The notes under the pieces: generated by a model | What the model was told of the DNA's origin: nothing | The model's database searches: none | Seen by the model: only the letters and a program-made list of their open reading frames with translations | Position numbers and translations under genes: made by a program | In this document: piece after piece, positions 17,860-26,146 of the stretch | Layout of the letters: every line of letters starts with the position of its first letter | Position numbering within the stretch: position 1 is the first letter of the stretch | Source of the DNA: UBA11475 sp902486425 | GTDB taxonomy: Bacteria > Bacillota > Clostridia > Christensenellales > Borkfalkiaceae | Length of the DNA: 64,000 bases | NCBI GenBank assembly: GCA_902486425.1 | Contig: CABTOK010000001.1 | Location: 62,001-126,000, forward strand | Direction: 5' to 3'

Positions 17860-19185
17860 ATGGTACTAAAACGCAAGATATACGAAAGTTTTTTGGATTG
17901 GAAGGCAAATTGGGCGGGCAAAAGAGCTTTGCTTGTTCAAGGTGCAAGACGAATCGGGAAATCGACGATTGTAGAAGAATTTGCAAAAAACGAGTATGAA
18001 ACATATATACTTATAAATTTTCAGTCAGATCTCGGTAAAGTAGAACAACTTTTTAAGAACGACATTTCCGATCTCGATACTTTTTTCCGAAATCTATCGT
18101 TGTTATACGGAAAAAGGCTGATAGAAAGAAAATCATTGATTATATTTGACGAAGTTCAACTGTTTCCGCTTGCAAGACAGTCTATAAAACAACTTGTTGC
18201 CGACGGAAGATACGATTATATCGAAACGGGTTCGCTCATAACGTTAAAGCAGAACGTGGAAAAGATTTTGATTCCGAGCGAAGAGAAGTCTATAAATATG
18301 TATCCGCTCGATTTTGAGGAATTTTTATGGGCAAAAGGCGATACCGTCACTGCGGATATTATCAGAGACTGTTTTTTGAATTTGAAACCGTTAGGGCAAG
18401 TTGCACATAGAAAAGTTTTGAAAGATTTTATGTTATACATTGCAGTCGGCGGTATGCCGCAAGCGGTTGTAGAACTCATAGAATCGAATGATTTTTCGCG
18501 TATTGACGAAGTAAAACGAGATATTTTGAAATTGTACCACGACGATTTGAAAAAATTAGATACTAAATATCATTTTTCGACTTCGCTTATATTAGATGCC
18601 GTTCCGTCGGAATTGTCTACTCAAAGCAAATTGTTCCGTTCGGTGGCAATAGGCAAGAACAGCAGAGCGTCTAAAACGTATAGTTCGTATGAAGCAATCA
18701 AAGATTCTATGATAGTAAATATTGCTAATAATTGCACCGATCCGAGCGTTGGGCTGAACAGAACTAAAGATTATTCGACTCAAAAAATTTATATGGGAGA
18801 TACAGGACTTTTCGTAACGTCAATTTTTGCCGATTCCAAACTGCCCATAGAACAATCGATCTATAAGCAACTTATAGTAGATAAACTCGGCGTAAATATC
18901 GGAATGATAATGGAAAACGTCGTTGCGCAAGCACTGGTTTGTTCCGGATATGAGTTGTTTTTCCATAGATTTGACAGATACGAAGTAGATTTTTTGCTTA
19001 CGTCGGGCAAAAAATTGTTGCCTATCGAGGTTAAATCGTCATCGTATAGTACGCATAAATCGCTGGATAAATTTCAAGAAAAGTATTCGGATAGAGTTAA
19101 AAACTCTTATGTTATTTACAGTAAAGACGTTAAAAGAGAAGGTAACACAACTTATATTCCGTTTTATATGACAATGTTCTTATAA
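17860..19185 (+). CDS. AAA ATPase with DUF4143-type C-terminus
   Basis: A 441-residue P-loop ATPase. Walker A is GARRIGKST (from residue 28) and Walker B is SLIIFDEVQ. The C-terminal DUF4143 region contains VDFLLTSGKKLLPIEVKSS, a PD-(D/E)xK-like core with acidic and EVK residues. The family is widespread in genomic islands and its molecular role is unsettled. Its position next to a WYL regulator inside a mobile element allows a defence or addiction role, but nothing here proves that. TCGGAGG precedes the ATG. The WYL gene follows after 39 bp, probably in the same transcript. Confidence 0.8.
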   Translation: MVLKRKIYESFLDWKANWAGKRALLVQGARRIGKSTIVEEFAKNEYETYILINFQSDLGKVEQLFKNDISDLDTFFRNLSLLYGKRLIERKSLIIFDEVQLFPLARQSIKQLVADGRYDYIETGSLITLKQNVEKILIPSEEKSINMYPLDFEEFLWAKGDTVTADIIRDCFLNLKPLGQVAHRKVLKDFMLYIAVGGMPQAVVELIESNDFSRIDEVKRDILKLYHDDLKKLDTKYHFSTSLILDAVPSELSTQSKLFRSVAIGKNSRASKTYSSYEAIKDSMIVNIANNCTDPSVGLNRTKDYSTQKIYMGDTGLFVTSIFADSKLPIEQSIYKQLIVDKLGVNIGMIMENVVAQALVCSGYELFFHRFDRYEVDFLLTSGKKLLPIEVKSSSYSTHKSLDKFQEKYSDRVKNSYVIYSKDVKREGNTTYIPFYMTMFL

Positions 19186-19224
19186 TGGCGGACTAGAAAA
19201 AACTTCAGTAAAAAGGCAGAAAAT

Positions 19225-20205
19225 ATGGCAAAGAACACGGATAGTTCGATTAAATTATTAGTCTTATACGACATACTGCTAAAATCGACGGACGAAGAAC
19301 ACGCTCTTTCGACTAATGAAATCATCGAAGAATTGAAAAAGCGCGGTATTTCCGTTTCGAGAAAAGTTTTGCCGTCGGATATAGACTTGCTGAATAAATA
19401 TGGGTATGAAATCTGTTCGTATGTAAAGAAATCGCGGTATTATTATGCCGTGCATCAACTTTTCGATACGGCGGAAATTACAATGCTGACCGACGTAATA
19501 AAGGCGTCAAAGCTCACGGAAACGAGAAAAGAAACGATTATAAACAAGTTGTATTCCACGATAGGAATTTACAAAAACGCCGATAACACGGACAATATCA
19601 TTTTCTTGGATTCTAAAAAGCACGGTAATTCAAGCATTATTTACAATATCGACGCCATAGAAACGGCAATAAAACAGAAGAAAAAGGTGTCGTTCTTGTA
19701 CTATCATCTGGACGAAAATAAAAAGAAGGTCTATCATAAGGATAAAAAGCGTTACGTTTTCAATCCGCTGTCATTGATATGGAGTAAGGATAATTACTAT
19801 CTGCTTTGTTATGATGACAGTCATGACGGAACTTCTCGTTACAGAATAGATAAAATGGAAGACGTTACGGTGGAATCCGATCCGATACTTGAAAAAGAAG
19901 AGTTCGGCAATTTTGATTCGGAAACGTATAGAAAACAAATCTTTTCTATGTTCGGCGGTGAACTCGAAGAAGTTACCATAAAATTCGATAAAGAACTTCT
20001 GAGCGATATATACGACAAATTCGGCACGGATATAGAGATACAACGGAAGTATGGCGGCGCATTGGAAACCACGCTTTCGGTTCAGGTAAGCAAAACGTTT
20101 TTCTTATGGGTTGTAGGCACTTTGGGGAAGGTAAAAATAATCGAGCCGAATAACGTAAAGGAAAGGTTCGACTCATTCGTAAAAGAAATAACAGACAATT
20201 ATTGA
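19225..20205 (+). CDS. WYL-domain transcription regulator
   Basis: A 326-residue protein with an N-terminal winged helix (STNEIIEELKKRGISVSRKV resembles a recognition region) and a WYL ligand-sensing domain. That domain has YVFNPLSLIWSKDNYYLLCY and RYRIDKMEDV. WYL proteins often repress or activate defence and mobile-element genes in response to nucleic acids or nucleotides. It follows the AAA ATPase gene and ends with its own terminator, suggesting a two-gene operon. Its target promoter is unknown. Confidence 0.85.
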   Translation: MAKNTDSSIKLLVLYDILLKSTDEEHALSTNEIIEELKKRGISVSRKVLPSDIDLLNKYGYEICSYVKKSRYYYAVHQLFDTAEITMLTDVIKASKLTETRKETIINKLYSTIGIYKNADNTDNIIFLDSKKHGNSSIIYNIDAIETAIKQKKKVSFLYYHLDENKKKVYHKDKKRYVFNPLSLIWSKDNYYLLCYDDSHDGTSRYRIDKMEDVTVESDPILEKEEFGNFDSETYRKQIFSMFGGELEEVTIKFDKELLSDIYDKFGTDIEIQRKYGGALETTLSVQVSKTFFLWVVGTLGKVKIIEPNNVKERFDSFVKEITDNY

Positions 20206-20210
20206 TATGG

Positions 20211-20239
20211 AAAGCGGTTCATTCGTGAGCCGCTTTTTT
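20211..20239 (+). terminator. Terminator after WYL gene
   Basis: Stem AAGCGGTTCA with TGAGCCGCTT and a TTTTTT run. Confidence 0.85.
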
Positions 20240-20284
20240 GTATATAAAATTTTTAATGTGTCGCTTAATCGGGACATATTGTTG

Positions 20285-20313
20285 TTGTAATCGATTTGTC
20301 TTTATGCTATAAT
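20285..20313 (+). promoter_or_regulatory. Promoter of the LexA-type gene
   Basis: TTGTAA, 17 bp, TATAAT. The predicted RNA start near 20320 rules out the upstream in-frame start and supports the ATG at 20353. Confidence 0.6.
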
Positions 20314-20352
20314 TCAAACACGAAAATAATTTCGCCCTTTGGAGAAACGCCT

Positions 20353-20964
20353 ATGAGAGCAAAGAATGAAGATACAAAGATAAGGATATATGAGTATATC
20401 AACGAATACATAAAAAACAATCGAGTAAGCCCGACAATAAACGAGATAGCCAAAAATGCGGGTTGCGCTGTATCGACTGCATATAAATTCTTGGAACGAT
20501 TGAAAGACGAAGGTCTTATAGATACGGCAGGGCGAGGACGAATAACTTCTTCGGTAAATAATTGGGAAATGGGGTATGCTCCGATTCTCGGAATGGTTGC
20601 GTGCGGAAAACCGAAACTTGCGGTTGAAGATATTCAAGGGTATTTGCCGCTTAATATGGATTATTTCGGCAAAGGCGAATACTTTTTGTTGGTCGCAAGC
20701 GGAGAGTCTATGATAAACGCCGGTATAGACGACGGAGACTTAGTGCTTATACGCAGGCAAAGAACTTGCGAGAACGGACAAATAGCGGTAGTGCTGACGG
20801 AAGACGACAGCGGTGAAAGTTCGGCAACATTGAAAAGAGTGTATCGAGAGAATAAGCGTAAGCGTTTCCGTTTGCACCCCGAAAACGATGAAATGGAAGA
20901 TTTTTATGCCGAGAATATAGATATAATCGGTATAGCCGTAAAGGTTATCAAAGACGTGATATAA
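20353..20964 (+). CDS. LexA/S24-type self-cleaving repressor
   Basis: A 203-residue repressor-protease. The N-terminal winged helix resembles LexA (VSPTINEIAKNAGCAVSTAY). The cleavage site is in MVACGKPKL, a Cys-Gly bond in place of the Ala-Gly of classical LexA. The catalytic serine is in ASGESMINAGIDDGD, and the lysine is in ATLKRVYRE. In mobile elements such proteins link excision or replication genes to DNA damage. I see no exact Firmicutes SOS box nearby. The start is set by GGAG at 20342 and by the promoter. A hairpin terminator follows. Confidence 0.88.
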   Translation: MRAKNEDTKIRIYEYINEYIKNNRVSPTINEIAKNAGCAVSTAYKFLERLKDEGLIDTAGRGRITSSVNNWEMGYAPILGMVACGKPKLAVEDIQGYLPLNMDYFGKGEYFLLVASGESMINAGIDDGDLVLIRRQRTCENGQIAVVLTEDDSGESSATLKRVYRENKRKRFRLHPENDEMEDFYAENIDIIGIAVKVIKDVI

Positions 20965-20965
20965 C

Positions 20966-20991
20966 AGCCGATTTTCCCTTTTCGGCTTTTA
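20966..20991 (+). terminator. Terminator after LexA-type gene
   Basis: Stem AGCCGA/TCGGCT followed by TTTT. Confidence 0.7.
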
Positions 20992-21141
20992 TATAATAAC
21001 GAACGCAAATTCAGCCCCGAAGATTTTGTGTTCCGAGGTATAACGCCGTGGCTTACTTTGGTATTGGAATTCCCGACCGTATCGTAGGTTTGTCAAATAT
21101 AAACGGCATTATATTACGGGAGAAAGGAGCAACAGAACGCT

Positions 21142-21354
21142 ATGGGAAGCATTAAATTGAAACCAAAAGCGATAAAAGTGGTTTGTAATAACTGTTTTCG
21201 TATCACTACGGGTTATCGTGACGAGAACGGAGTTATTAAGTATCAATGTACGCGATGCGGAGCAACAAGCGTATCGAAAGTAATGGGCAGAAGGCACGTT
21301 CAATTAGATATATACGCTCCCGCCGGACAAGAATTGTTAGACGAAGATATGTAA
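21142..21354 (+). CDS. Small zinc-ribbon protein
   Basis: A 70-residue protein with two knuckles, CNNCF and CTRCG, spaced as in a zinc ribbon, and a basic middle segment. Tiny ribbon proteins of this kind are common in integrative elements and may bind nucleic acid or RNA polymerase, but the function is unknown. GAAAGGAG lies 12 bp before the ATG. It begins a run of small plus-strand regulatory genes. Confidence 0.6.
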   Translation: MGSIKLKPKAIKVVCNNCFRITTGYRDENGVIKYQCTRCGATSVSKVMGRRHVQLDIYAPAGQELLDEDM

Positions 21355-21469
21355 AAACAATACAATTTAATACGGAATTGCGTAGGCTTATGGTCGGTCT
21401 GAAACAGAGACAATGTAAAGCCATAGGATAAACAATTTCATTCGGACGGTTAAACCAGACATATATGAG

Positions 21470-21537
21470 AGGCCGCCGATAGACGATAGGATTTCTATAA
21501 TTTGTAGAATCCGTCGTGTATCGGCGGTCTTTTTTCG
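21470..21537 (+). terminator. Long hairpin terminator
   Basis: GGCCGCCGATA...GGATT pairs with AATCC...TATCGGCGGTC over about 20 bp with small mismatches, followed by TTTTTTC. A second perfect hairpin, TCAAATAGGAA/TTCCTATTTGA (21572-21600), stands just before the next gene and may be a leader element for it. Confidence 0.7.
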
Positions 21538-21644
21538 TTTCAAATAAACCAAAAAAAATTAAAAAAGATTTTCAAATAGGAAAAAAACCTTCCTATTTGA
21601 GTTTTAGAATAACGCCAAGAAAAGCAAAGGAGGTGAAATCGGAT

Positions 21645-21974
21645 ATGACGGCAAGCGAACGCAGAAACGCGATCCTTGAGGACTTATGCATGCGCCGCTT
21701 TGAAAAAGTAAGTAATCTTGCTTTTCAATACGGCGTAATGGCAAGAACAATCCGCAACGACATTTTAATGTTGTCCTTAGAATATCCGATTTACACCGCA
21801 AAAGGCAACGGAGGCGGTATTTATGTAGATGAAAAATTCAGGTTGGGCAAGTCGTACTTAAAAAGCGAACAGCAAGAACTGCTGGAAAGAATCTTGCCGG
21901 AGCTTAACGGCAAAGACGCGGAAGTAATGGAATCCATTATAAAAACATTCGGACTAATAGGAGCGAAAAAATGA
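21645..21974 (+). CDS. DeoR/HTH_11-like small DNA-binding protein
   Basis: A 109-residue protein whose first 60 residues form a helix-turn-helix of the HTH_11/DeoR type (NAILEDLCMRRFEKVSNLAF, then ARTIRNDILMLSLEYPI) with a GGIYVDE wing. The C-terminus is helical. It has no ligand domain. Start 21645 is supported by a near-perfect AAAGGAGGTG. The frame extends further upstream but without a ribosome site. It overlaps the next small gene by four bases, so translation is probably coupled. Confidence 0.65.
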   Translation: MTASERRNAILEDLCMRRFEKVSNLAFQYGVMARTIRNDILMLSLEYPIYTAKGNGGGIYVDEKFRLGKSYLKSEQQELLERILPELNGKDAEVMESIIKTFGLIGAKK

Positions 21975-22117
21975 CAAAGAAAGCGGAAACGGATTATACG
22001 GTCAAAGTCAACGGTATGCCGAACTATGCGAATATACCGAAGGCTGTTTTAGAGCCGATAGCAAAGAAATTTCTCGAAAACATTTTGAGAGAACAACAAG
22101 AGAAAAAGGAGACGTAA
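21971..22117 (+). CDS. 48-residue hypothetical protein
   Basis: Reads MTKKAETDYTVKVNGMPNY to ILREQQEKKET. It overlaps the HTH gene (ATGA junction) and is followed four bases later by another small gene, which supports real, coupled translation. Function unknown. Confidence 0.5.
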   Translation: MTKKAETDYTVKVNGMPNYANIPKAVLEPIAKKFLENILREQQEKKET

Positions 22118-22121
22118 ATTT

Positions 22122-22271
22122 ATGGAAGACGTAAGAAACGGTTGCGACAAACTTGTCTGTCGCATAGATAAGTCGGAAAGACTCGTAGAAATCGTAATAA
22201 AAGGCTGTAAAACGACGATACGTTTTAAGTCCGACGGAACGGTAGAAATCAAAAACGTGCAGACTGCGTAA
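22122..22271 (+). CDS. 49-residue hypothetical protein
   Basis: Reads MEDVRNGCDKLVCRIDKSER to VEIKNVQTA. AAAAGGAG lies within the end of the previous gene, twelve bases before the ATG. Beta-rich, no recognised domain. Followed directly by the nested hairpin at 22291. Confidence 0.5.
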   Translation: MEDVRNGCDKLVCRIDKSERLVEIVIKGCKTTIRFKSDGTVEIKNVQTA

Positions 22272-22290
22272 CGTCTGAAAACAATATATA

Positions 22291-22388
22291 ATCCGCAGAC
22301 CGCAAGACGGCAAAGGAAAGCAAATCTCAAACGCTTTTTCTATGCCGTCTTTTCGTTTGCGGAAAAGTATCGGCTCTGCGGATTTTTA
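22291..22388 (+). ncRNA. Nested hairpin element ahead of the sigma-like gene
   Basis: The left arm is continuous: ATCCGCAGA (22291), CCGCAA (22300) and GACGGCA (22306). It pairs with TGCCGTC (22343), TTGCGG (22357) and TCTGCGGAT (22375), so the right arm has two bulges. A TTTTT run follows. It may act as terminator, attenuator or processed leader between two coding blocks. Confidence 0.55.
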
Positions 22389-22409
22389 TCAAATTCAAGG
22401 AGCGAAAAA

Positions 22410-22808
22410 ATGAAAGAATACACTTATTACTTTGCCGACGGCACTAAAAACACAATTGAAATCGAAGATAAATGGTACGACCTACTCAAGGAAATGGACG
22501 ATGCCGAGAGAAAACAAAAATACAATTACAATCGTCATAATTATCCGCTTTCGCAAGTGGATTATGAGGGCGAAACTTTTGCCGACTATTCAGCCGATCC
22601 TTTTGAAAAAATGGTTGCAGAAATAGATAAAGAAAGAATATCGGCTGCTTTGACCACTTTGACGGATTGCCAAAGGACTTTATTTGAAAAGGTGTTTGTC
22701 GAACGCAAGAAAATAACGGAAATTGCGAAAGAAGAAGGCGTTTGCCATCAGGCAATCAGCCAAAGAGTGGAGCGTATCAAGGCGAAATTAAAAAAAATAT
22801 TGGCGTAG
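22410..22808 (+). CDS. Sigma-70-like factor (region 4 only recognisable)
   Basis: A 132-residue protein. The C-terminal 60 residues form a sigma region 4 helix-turn-helix (ALTTLTDCQRTLFEKVF, KKITEIAKEEGVCHQAISQR). The N-terminus (YYFADGTKNTIEI) resembles the small sigma-like proteins found in Tn916-type elements and related islands. Region 2 is not evident, so it may be a DNA-binding activator rather than a full sigma factor. It could drive the envelope-protein and replication block downstream. RBS CAAGGAG precedes the ATG. Confidence 0.75.
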   Translation: MKEYTYYFADGTKNTIEIEDKWYDLLKEMDDAERKQKYNYNRHNYPLSQVDYEGETFADYSADPFEKMVAEIDKERISAALTTLTDCQRTLFEKVFVERKKITEIAKEEGVCHQAISQRVERIKAKLKKILA

Positions 22809-22871
22809 ACCGTAGCAAAACGCGGATTTCGAGCCTATATAGTGAGAACGTTGAAAAGGAGGCGTAAGGAA

Positions 22872-23072
22872 ATGCAACGATTCAGAGTTGAATGTAATTT
22901 CGGCAGTAAGTATTTTGACGATATCTTTAATGCTCGCAGGTATTTCTATAAGTGTATAGAAAGAGACCTGCAGGTGGAATTATGGAAGGTAACGTATCAT
23001 CATTGTGCTGCTAAAAAGGAATATTCGGCAAAGCAAGAGTTAATGGAATTTTACGGATATTTGCCTTTTTGA
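22872..23072 (+). CDS. 66-residue hypothetical protein
   Basis: MQRFRVECNFGSKYFDD to MEFYGYLPF. The start is chosen at 22872 because AAGGAGG stands nine bases upstream, although the frame is open from 22842. Aromatic-rich and slightly basic. No known domain. Confidence 0.5.
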   Translation: MQRFRVECNFGSKYFDDIFNARRYFYKCIERDLQVELWKVTYHHCAAKKEYSAKQELMEFYGYLPF

Positions 23073-23086
23073 GCATCAAATAATTC

Positions 23087-23187
23087 TTGAACGATAAAAG
23101 GGTACAGCGATAAAAATTTCGACGTACAGCGGCCGCGCGTCAAGGAATTTATCGGCAGAAACGCAATGTTTCGTAAGTATCGTTCAA
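23087..23187 (+). other. Structured 100-bp intergenic element
   Basis: Outer stem TTGAACGAT/ATCGTTCAA (23087/23179), inner stem CGATAAA/TTTATCG (23108/23148), innermost GACG/CGTC around a CGGCCG core, and a side hairpin GAAAC/GTTTC. GTACAGCG occurs twice (23102 and 23124). It could be a leader RNA of the envelope block or a replication or packaging site. Nothing proves either. Confidence 0.45.
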
Positions 23188-23248
23188 CAGTTATATTCGC
23201 GGATGCCCTGCGTTATGGGCAATATTAAAAAATATAAGGAGAATTTCA

Positions 23249-23506
23249 ATGGCGAACAACAACGAAAGACGTTGGAGCGTTCCGTCCAAGCGTGCGAAAG
23301 GTTACGCGGAAGAACGTAAGGCAAAAGTCCATCAGCACGGACCTAAAGAAGGTAAGGAACTTACCGATTACGAGGCGGGTATGAGGTCGGGCTATCTTCA
23401 GGCTCAGTCCGATCACGCGGGGCTTTTCAAGTACAAAAAGGCTTTAGCCGAGGGCAAGACCAAGGCGGAAGCTAAAAAGATTTCCAGACAGAAAGGTAAA
23501 AAATAA
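23249..23506 (+). CDS. 85-residue basic hypothetical protein
   Basis: Lysine-rich soluble protein (RRWSVPSKRAKGYAEERKAK, then KTKAEAKKISRQKGKK) with a short conserved-looking centre, DYEAGMRSGYLQAQSDHAG. No membrane segment. A DNA- or RNA-binding role is possible from charge alone. TAAGGAG precedes the ATG. First gene of the block leading to the envelope proteins, 21 bp before the next gene. Confidence 0.5.
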   Translation: MANNNERRWSVPSKRAKGYAEERKAKVHQHGPKEGKELTDYEAGMRSGYLQAQSDHAGLFKYKKALAEGKTKAEAKKISRQKGKK

Positions 23507-23527
23507 TAATCAGGAGGACAAACAGTT

Positions 23528-23872
23528 ATGGAAAACAAAATCATCGTGGAAAAAGGCACTTTTGAATACAACGACAAGGAATATTCTTCGTATTTCATCT
23601 CGGGCAAAATCAAGGGAAAGGACGTAAAGGTAGCGTTGATGCCGCCCGATAAAGGCGGTTGGGCAGTGCTCGATATCCTTTTCAGCGATACCAATCAAGG
23701 CGAACTTGTGGTTAAGCCGTATGAACTGAAAGACGAAAAAACGGGCAAGGTAACGGCAACCGGAAATACTTATGCCGTAAGAACCATTGACGAAAACGGC
23801 GAAGTTTACGAATGCCCCGTAAAACCGTTCAAAAGTTCGGATAAAGCACTGTTGAATATGCTTTTGAGATAA
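23528..23872 (+). CDS. 114-residue soluble protein, possible single-strand DNA-binding role
   Basis: A compact beta-rich protein with alternating strands (YSSYFISGKIKGKDVKVALM, ELVVKPYELKDEKTG) and a C-terminal KSSDKALLNMLLR. Size and strand-rich character would suit an OB-fold single-strand DNA-binding protein, as expected beside a rolling-circle initiator. I cannot see a diagnostic motif, so this is a suggestion only. RBS CAGGAGG precedes the ATG. A terminator follows. Confidence 0.45.
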   Translation: MENKIIVEKGTFEYNDKEYSSYFISGKIKGKDVKVALMPPDKGGWAVLDILFSDTNQGELVVKPYELKDEKTGKVTATGNTYAVRTIDENGEVYECPVKPFKSSDKALLNMLLR

Positions 23873-23886
23873 GCATAACCTTTGTA

Positions 23887-23928
23887 AAAACTACGGTTTG
23901 CTTTTAAGCAGATCGTAGTTTTTTTACT
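23887..23928 (+). terminator. Terminator before the envelope-protein genes
   Basis: Stem AAAAACTACG/CGTAGTTTTT with an inner GTTTGC/GCAGAT part and a T run. The envelope genes may depend on read-through or on their own weak promoter. Confidence 0.75.
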
Positions 23929-23956
23929 AAAAATCTAAATTTCGGAGGAAAACTTA

Positions 23957-25018
23957 ATGATTAACAAAGAAAAATTCAAGTGGATTGCCGTATTTACGGC
24001 TCTCATTCTTCTCTTTGCAGGCGTAATTACTTCCCTTGCAATCGCTATCGGCAATAAGCCCGTGGAAGTAAAGACTGAAGGACAGGACGTTTCGGCTGCA
24101 GCTGAGGATAACCCTATGGTTATGCTTACTATGGGCAATGCAACTATCTTTAGGGCTGCTCCCGAAGTAAGCAAGGTTGACACACCCGAACAGGTATATG
24201 TATCTCAAACGGTTACGGTAACCATTACGCCGTCTACCGTCGTAGACAAATACGTTACTTGGTCTGTCGCTTGGGCAAACGATGCTCCGCTCAAAGACAA
24301 GAACATTTCGGACTATATCAAGGTGACGGACGATTCGCAAGGCAATCTTACGGCAACGGTCAACTGCTACAAGTCTTTCAAAGGCAACAAGGCAATTCTT
24401 ACTTGCACCACAAGACAAGGCGGTAAAACCGGAACTGTCAATATCGTTTATGAAGGCGTGCCTTCGAGTATGTCTATCACCGCTCCTACGGGCGTTACGA
24501 AATACAATCTCGGCAAAGATTCGGTAGATTTGCTCTATGCGGGCAAAACCTACTCGCTCAATCTCGCTATGGATAACGTTTTCCACGACGTAGGCAGCAA
24601 CTTTAACGATTTCGACGTAACGGTCAAAGGCGTTGGAACGGTTCAATGGGCAGACTACGTTATCAATCCGCGCGGAACGGGTTTCAATATCGAATACAGT
24701 AACATTCCTACGATGTCGCTCGATTCAATGAAAGACAAATGCGTTACGGCAACGGTTGAAGGCGGCTTATTGAAAATCCAAGCCAAAGACTCGTATTTCA
24801 ATTATTACGAAAAGTTCAACGTAAACGAAACCTACGGCGGGGCTAACGGAACATACACGAAGCATTACTACGCAAGCGTTAAAGACGCAGACGGTAATAA
24901 TCCGTATTTCCTTGTCACGGTCAAGCACAAAACGCTCGGATTTTCCGCGCAATACAAGTTCTTTATCGGCGAAGAAGTAAGCAAAGTCACGCCGAGTAAA
25001 GCAACCATCACGTTTTAA
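23957..25018 (+). CDS. Membrane-anchored extracellular protein A (Ig-like repeats)
   Basis: A 353-residue protein with an N-terminal signal anchor (KFKWIAVFTALILLFAGVIT) and a long beta-rich outside part resembling bacterial Ig-like domains (VYVSQTVTVTITPSTVVDKY, VTWSVAWAND). It is clearly paralogous to the next gene: almost the same anchor, the same TWSVxW and GNLTATV blocks, and similar length. It ends EEVSKVTPSKATITF, which resembles the first strand of another Ig-like domain with the remainder missing. RBS CGGAGG. Likely a surface or structural component exported in the same unit as the ATPase downstream. Exact role unknown. Confidence 0.6.
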   Translation: MINKEKFKWIAVFTALILLFAGVITSLAIAIGNKPVEVKTEGQDVSAAAEDNPMVMLTMGNATIFRAAPEVSKVDTPEQVYVSQTVTVTITPSTVVDKYVTWSVAWANDAPLKDKNISDYIKVTDDSQGNLTATVNCYKSFKGNKAILTCTTRQGGKTGTVNIVYEGVPSSMSITAPTGVTKYNLGKDSVDLLYAGKTYSLNLAMDNVFHDVGSNFNDFDVTVKGVGTVQWADYVINPRGTGFNIEYSNIPTMSLDSMKDKCVTATVEGGLLKIQAKDSYFNYYEKFNVNETYGGANGTYTKHYYASVKDADGNNPYFLVTVKHKTLGFSAQYKFFIGEEVSKVTPSKATITF

Positions 25019-25031
25019 CAGGAGGTAAAAA

Positions 25032-26117
25032 ATGTATAACGAAAAAAGCAATAAAATCAGATGGATAGCCGTGTTTACGGCAATCGTTCTTATCCTTGCG
25101 GGTGTAATCACTTCGCTTGCAATAGCAATTCAGAACAAGCCCGTCGAGGCAAAGGCAAAGGATACTGTTTCGGACGTAATCGAACAGCCTGCCGAAAGTC
25201 CTTCGGACAACGAAAACCCTGGCCTTGTTTCGCTCAGAATGAGTCCGAGTTATGCGGTAGCGGCGGCAAACGGTCAGCAAACCGTGTCGAAAAAGATAAC
25301 GGCAACCGTTATGCCCGTGGACGCACCGGATAAATCGGTTGACTGGTCTATCAAATGGTGTACGCCTATCGAGGGCAAGGACATAAGCGAATATCTTACG
25401 CTTACGCCCGAAAGCGACGGCTCGCTTACCGCAACCATTACCGCTCTTAAAGGTTTTGAAGGCGGCAGCGCATACGTCACCGCAACAACCCGAGTCGGCG
25501 GTTTCACGGCAACCTGCCTTATTATGTATGACGGCAAGCCCGAATCTCTCTCCTTTATCCATAACGGCAAGGAAATCACCAACACCGGCACGGTCAATCT
25601 GACTGCGGGCACGACGAACGAAATCACGCTCAACCTTAAAAACACGCTCGGCGCGGTCGGTTCTAAATACGGCGACTTTGAAATCGTAAAGGTTCAGGGA
25701 CAAGGCAGGTTTACGTTGACGAAGCAGTATATCATAAACGGCAGCGTAAGTTCAACTTCGGAAGTCGTATTTAATCTCGAAGAAGGCGTATACAAGTATA
25801 AGGACGAAGTTCTCGGCACAGACCTTACTCTTACAATTACGCCCGAAGAATTTTTTACGGCGTCTGTCAGCGGCAACAAACTCACGATAAAGGCAATTAA
25901 GTCGGAATCGTCCTATGCGACACCTTATCCGCGTACAGGTTATCGTTTCACCTACAAGGGAACGTATACCGATCCGCGTGCCGGCGGTAAACCGGATAAT
26001 TGTATCTGGTATGTTCTCGTAAGAGATAAAGTCAGCGGCGAAGAATCACTTCTTCATATCGACATTCAGTCCACCGTTACGAGTATTTCGCTGTCGGACA
26101 CCGTGTATTCGTTTTAA
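25032..26117 (+). CDS. Membrane-anchored extracellular protein B (paralogue of A)
   Basis: A 361-residue protein. The anchor, IRWIAVFTAIVLILAGVIT, is followed by SLAIAIQNKPVEAK, nearly identical to protein A. The beta-rich outside region shares VDWSIKW and GSLTATI blocks. It ends VTSISLSDTVYSF, again a lone strand resembling the start of a Big_2-type domain. RBS ACAGGAGG lies 13 bp after gene A stops. Tandem duplication with strong divergence in the middle suggests two subunits of one surface structure or two forms with different binding. Confidence 0.6.
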   Translation: MYNEKSNKIRWIAVFTAIVLILAGVITSLAIAIQNKPVEAKAKDTVSDVIEQPAESPSDNENPGLVSLRMSPSYAVAAANGQQTVSKKITATVMPVDAPDKSVDWSIKWCTPIEGKDISEYLTLTPESDGSLTATITALKGFEGGSAYVTATTRVGGFTATCLIMYDGKPESLSFIHNGKEITNTGTVNLTAGTTNEITLNLKNTLGAVGSKYGDFEIVKVQGQGRFTLTKQYIINGSVSSTSEVVFNLEEGVYKYKDEVLGTDLTLTITPEEFFTASVSGNKLTIKAIKSESSYATPYPRTGYRFTYKGTYTDPRAGGKPDNCIWYVLVRDKVSGEESLLHIDIQSTVTSISLSDTVYSF

Positions 26118-26146
26118 CCCGAAAATAACAATCAAGGAGGCTATCA

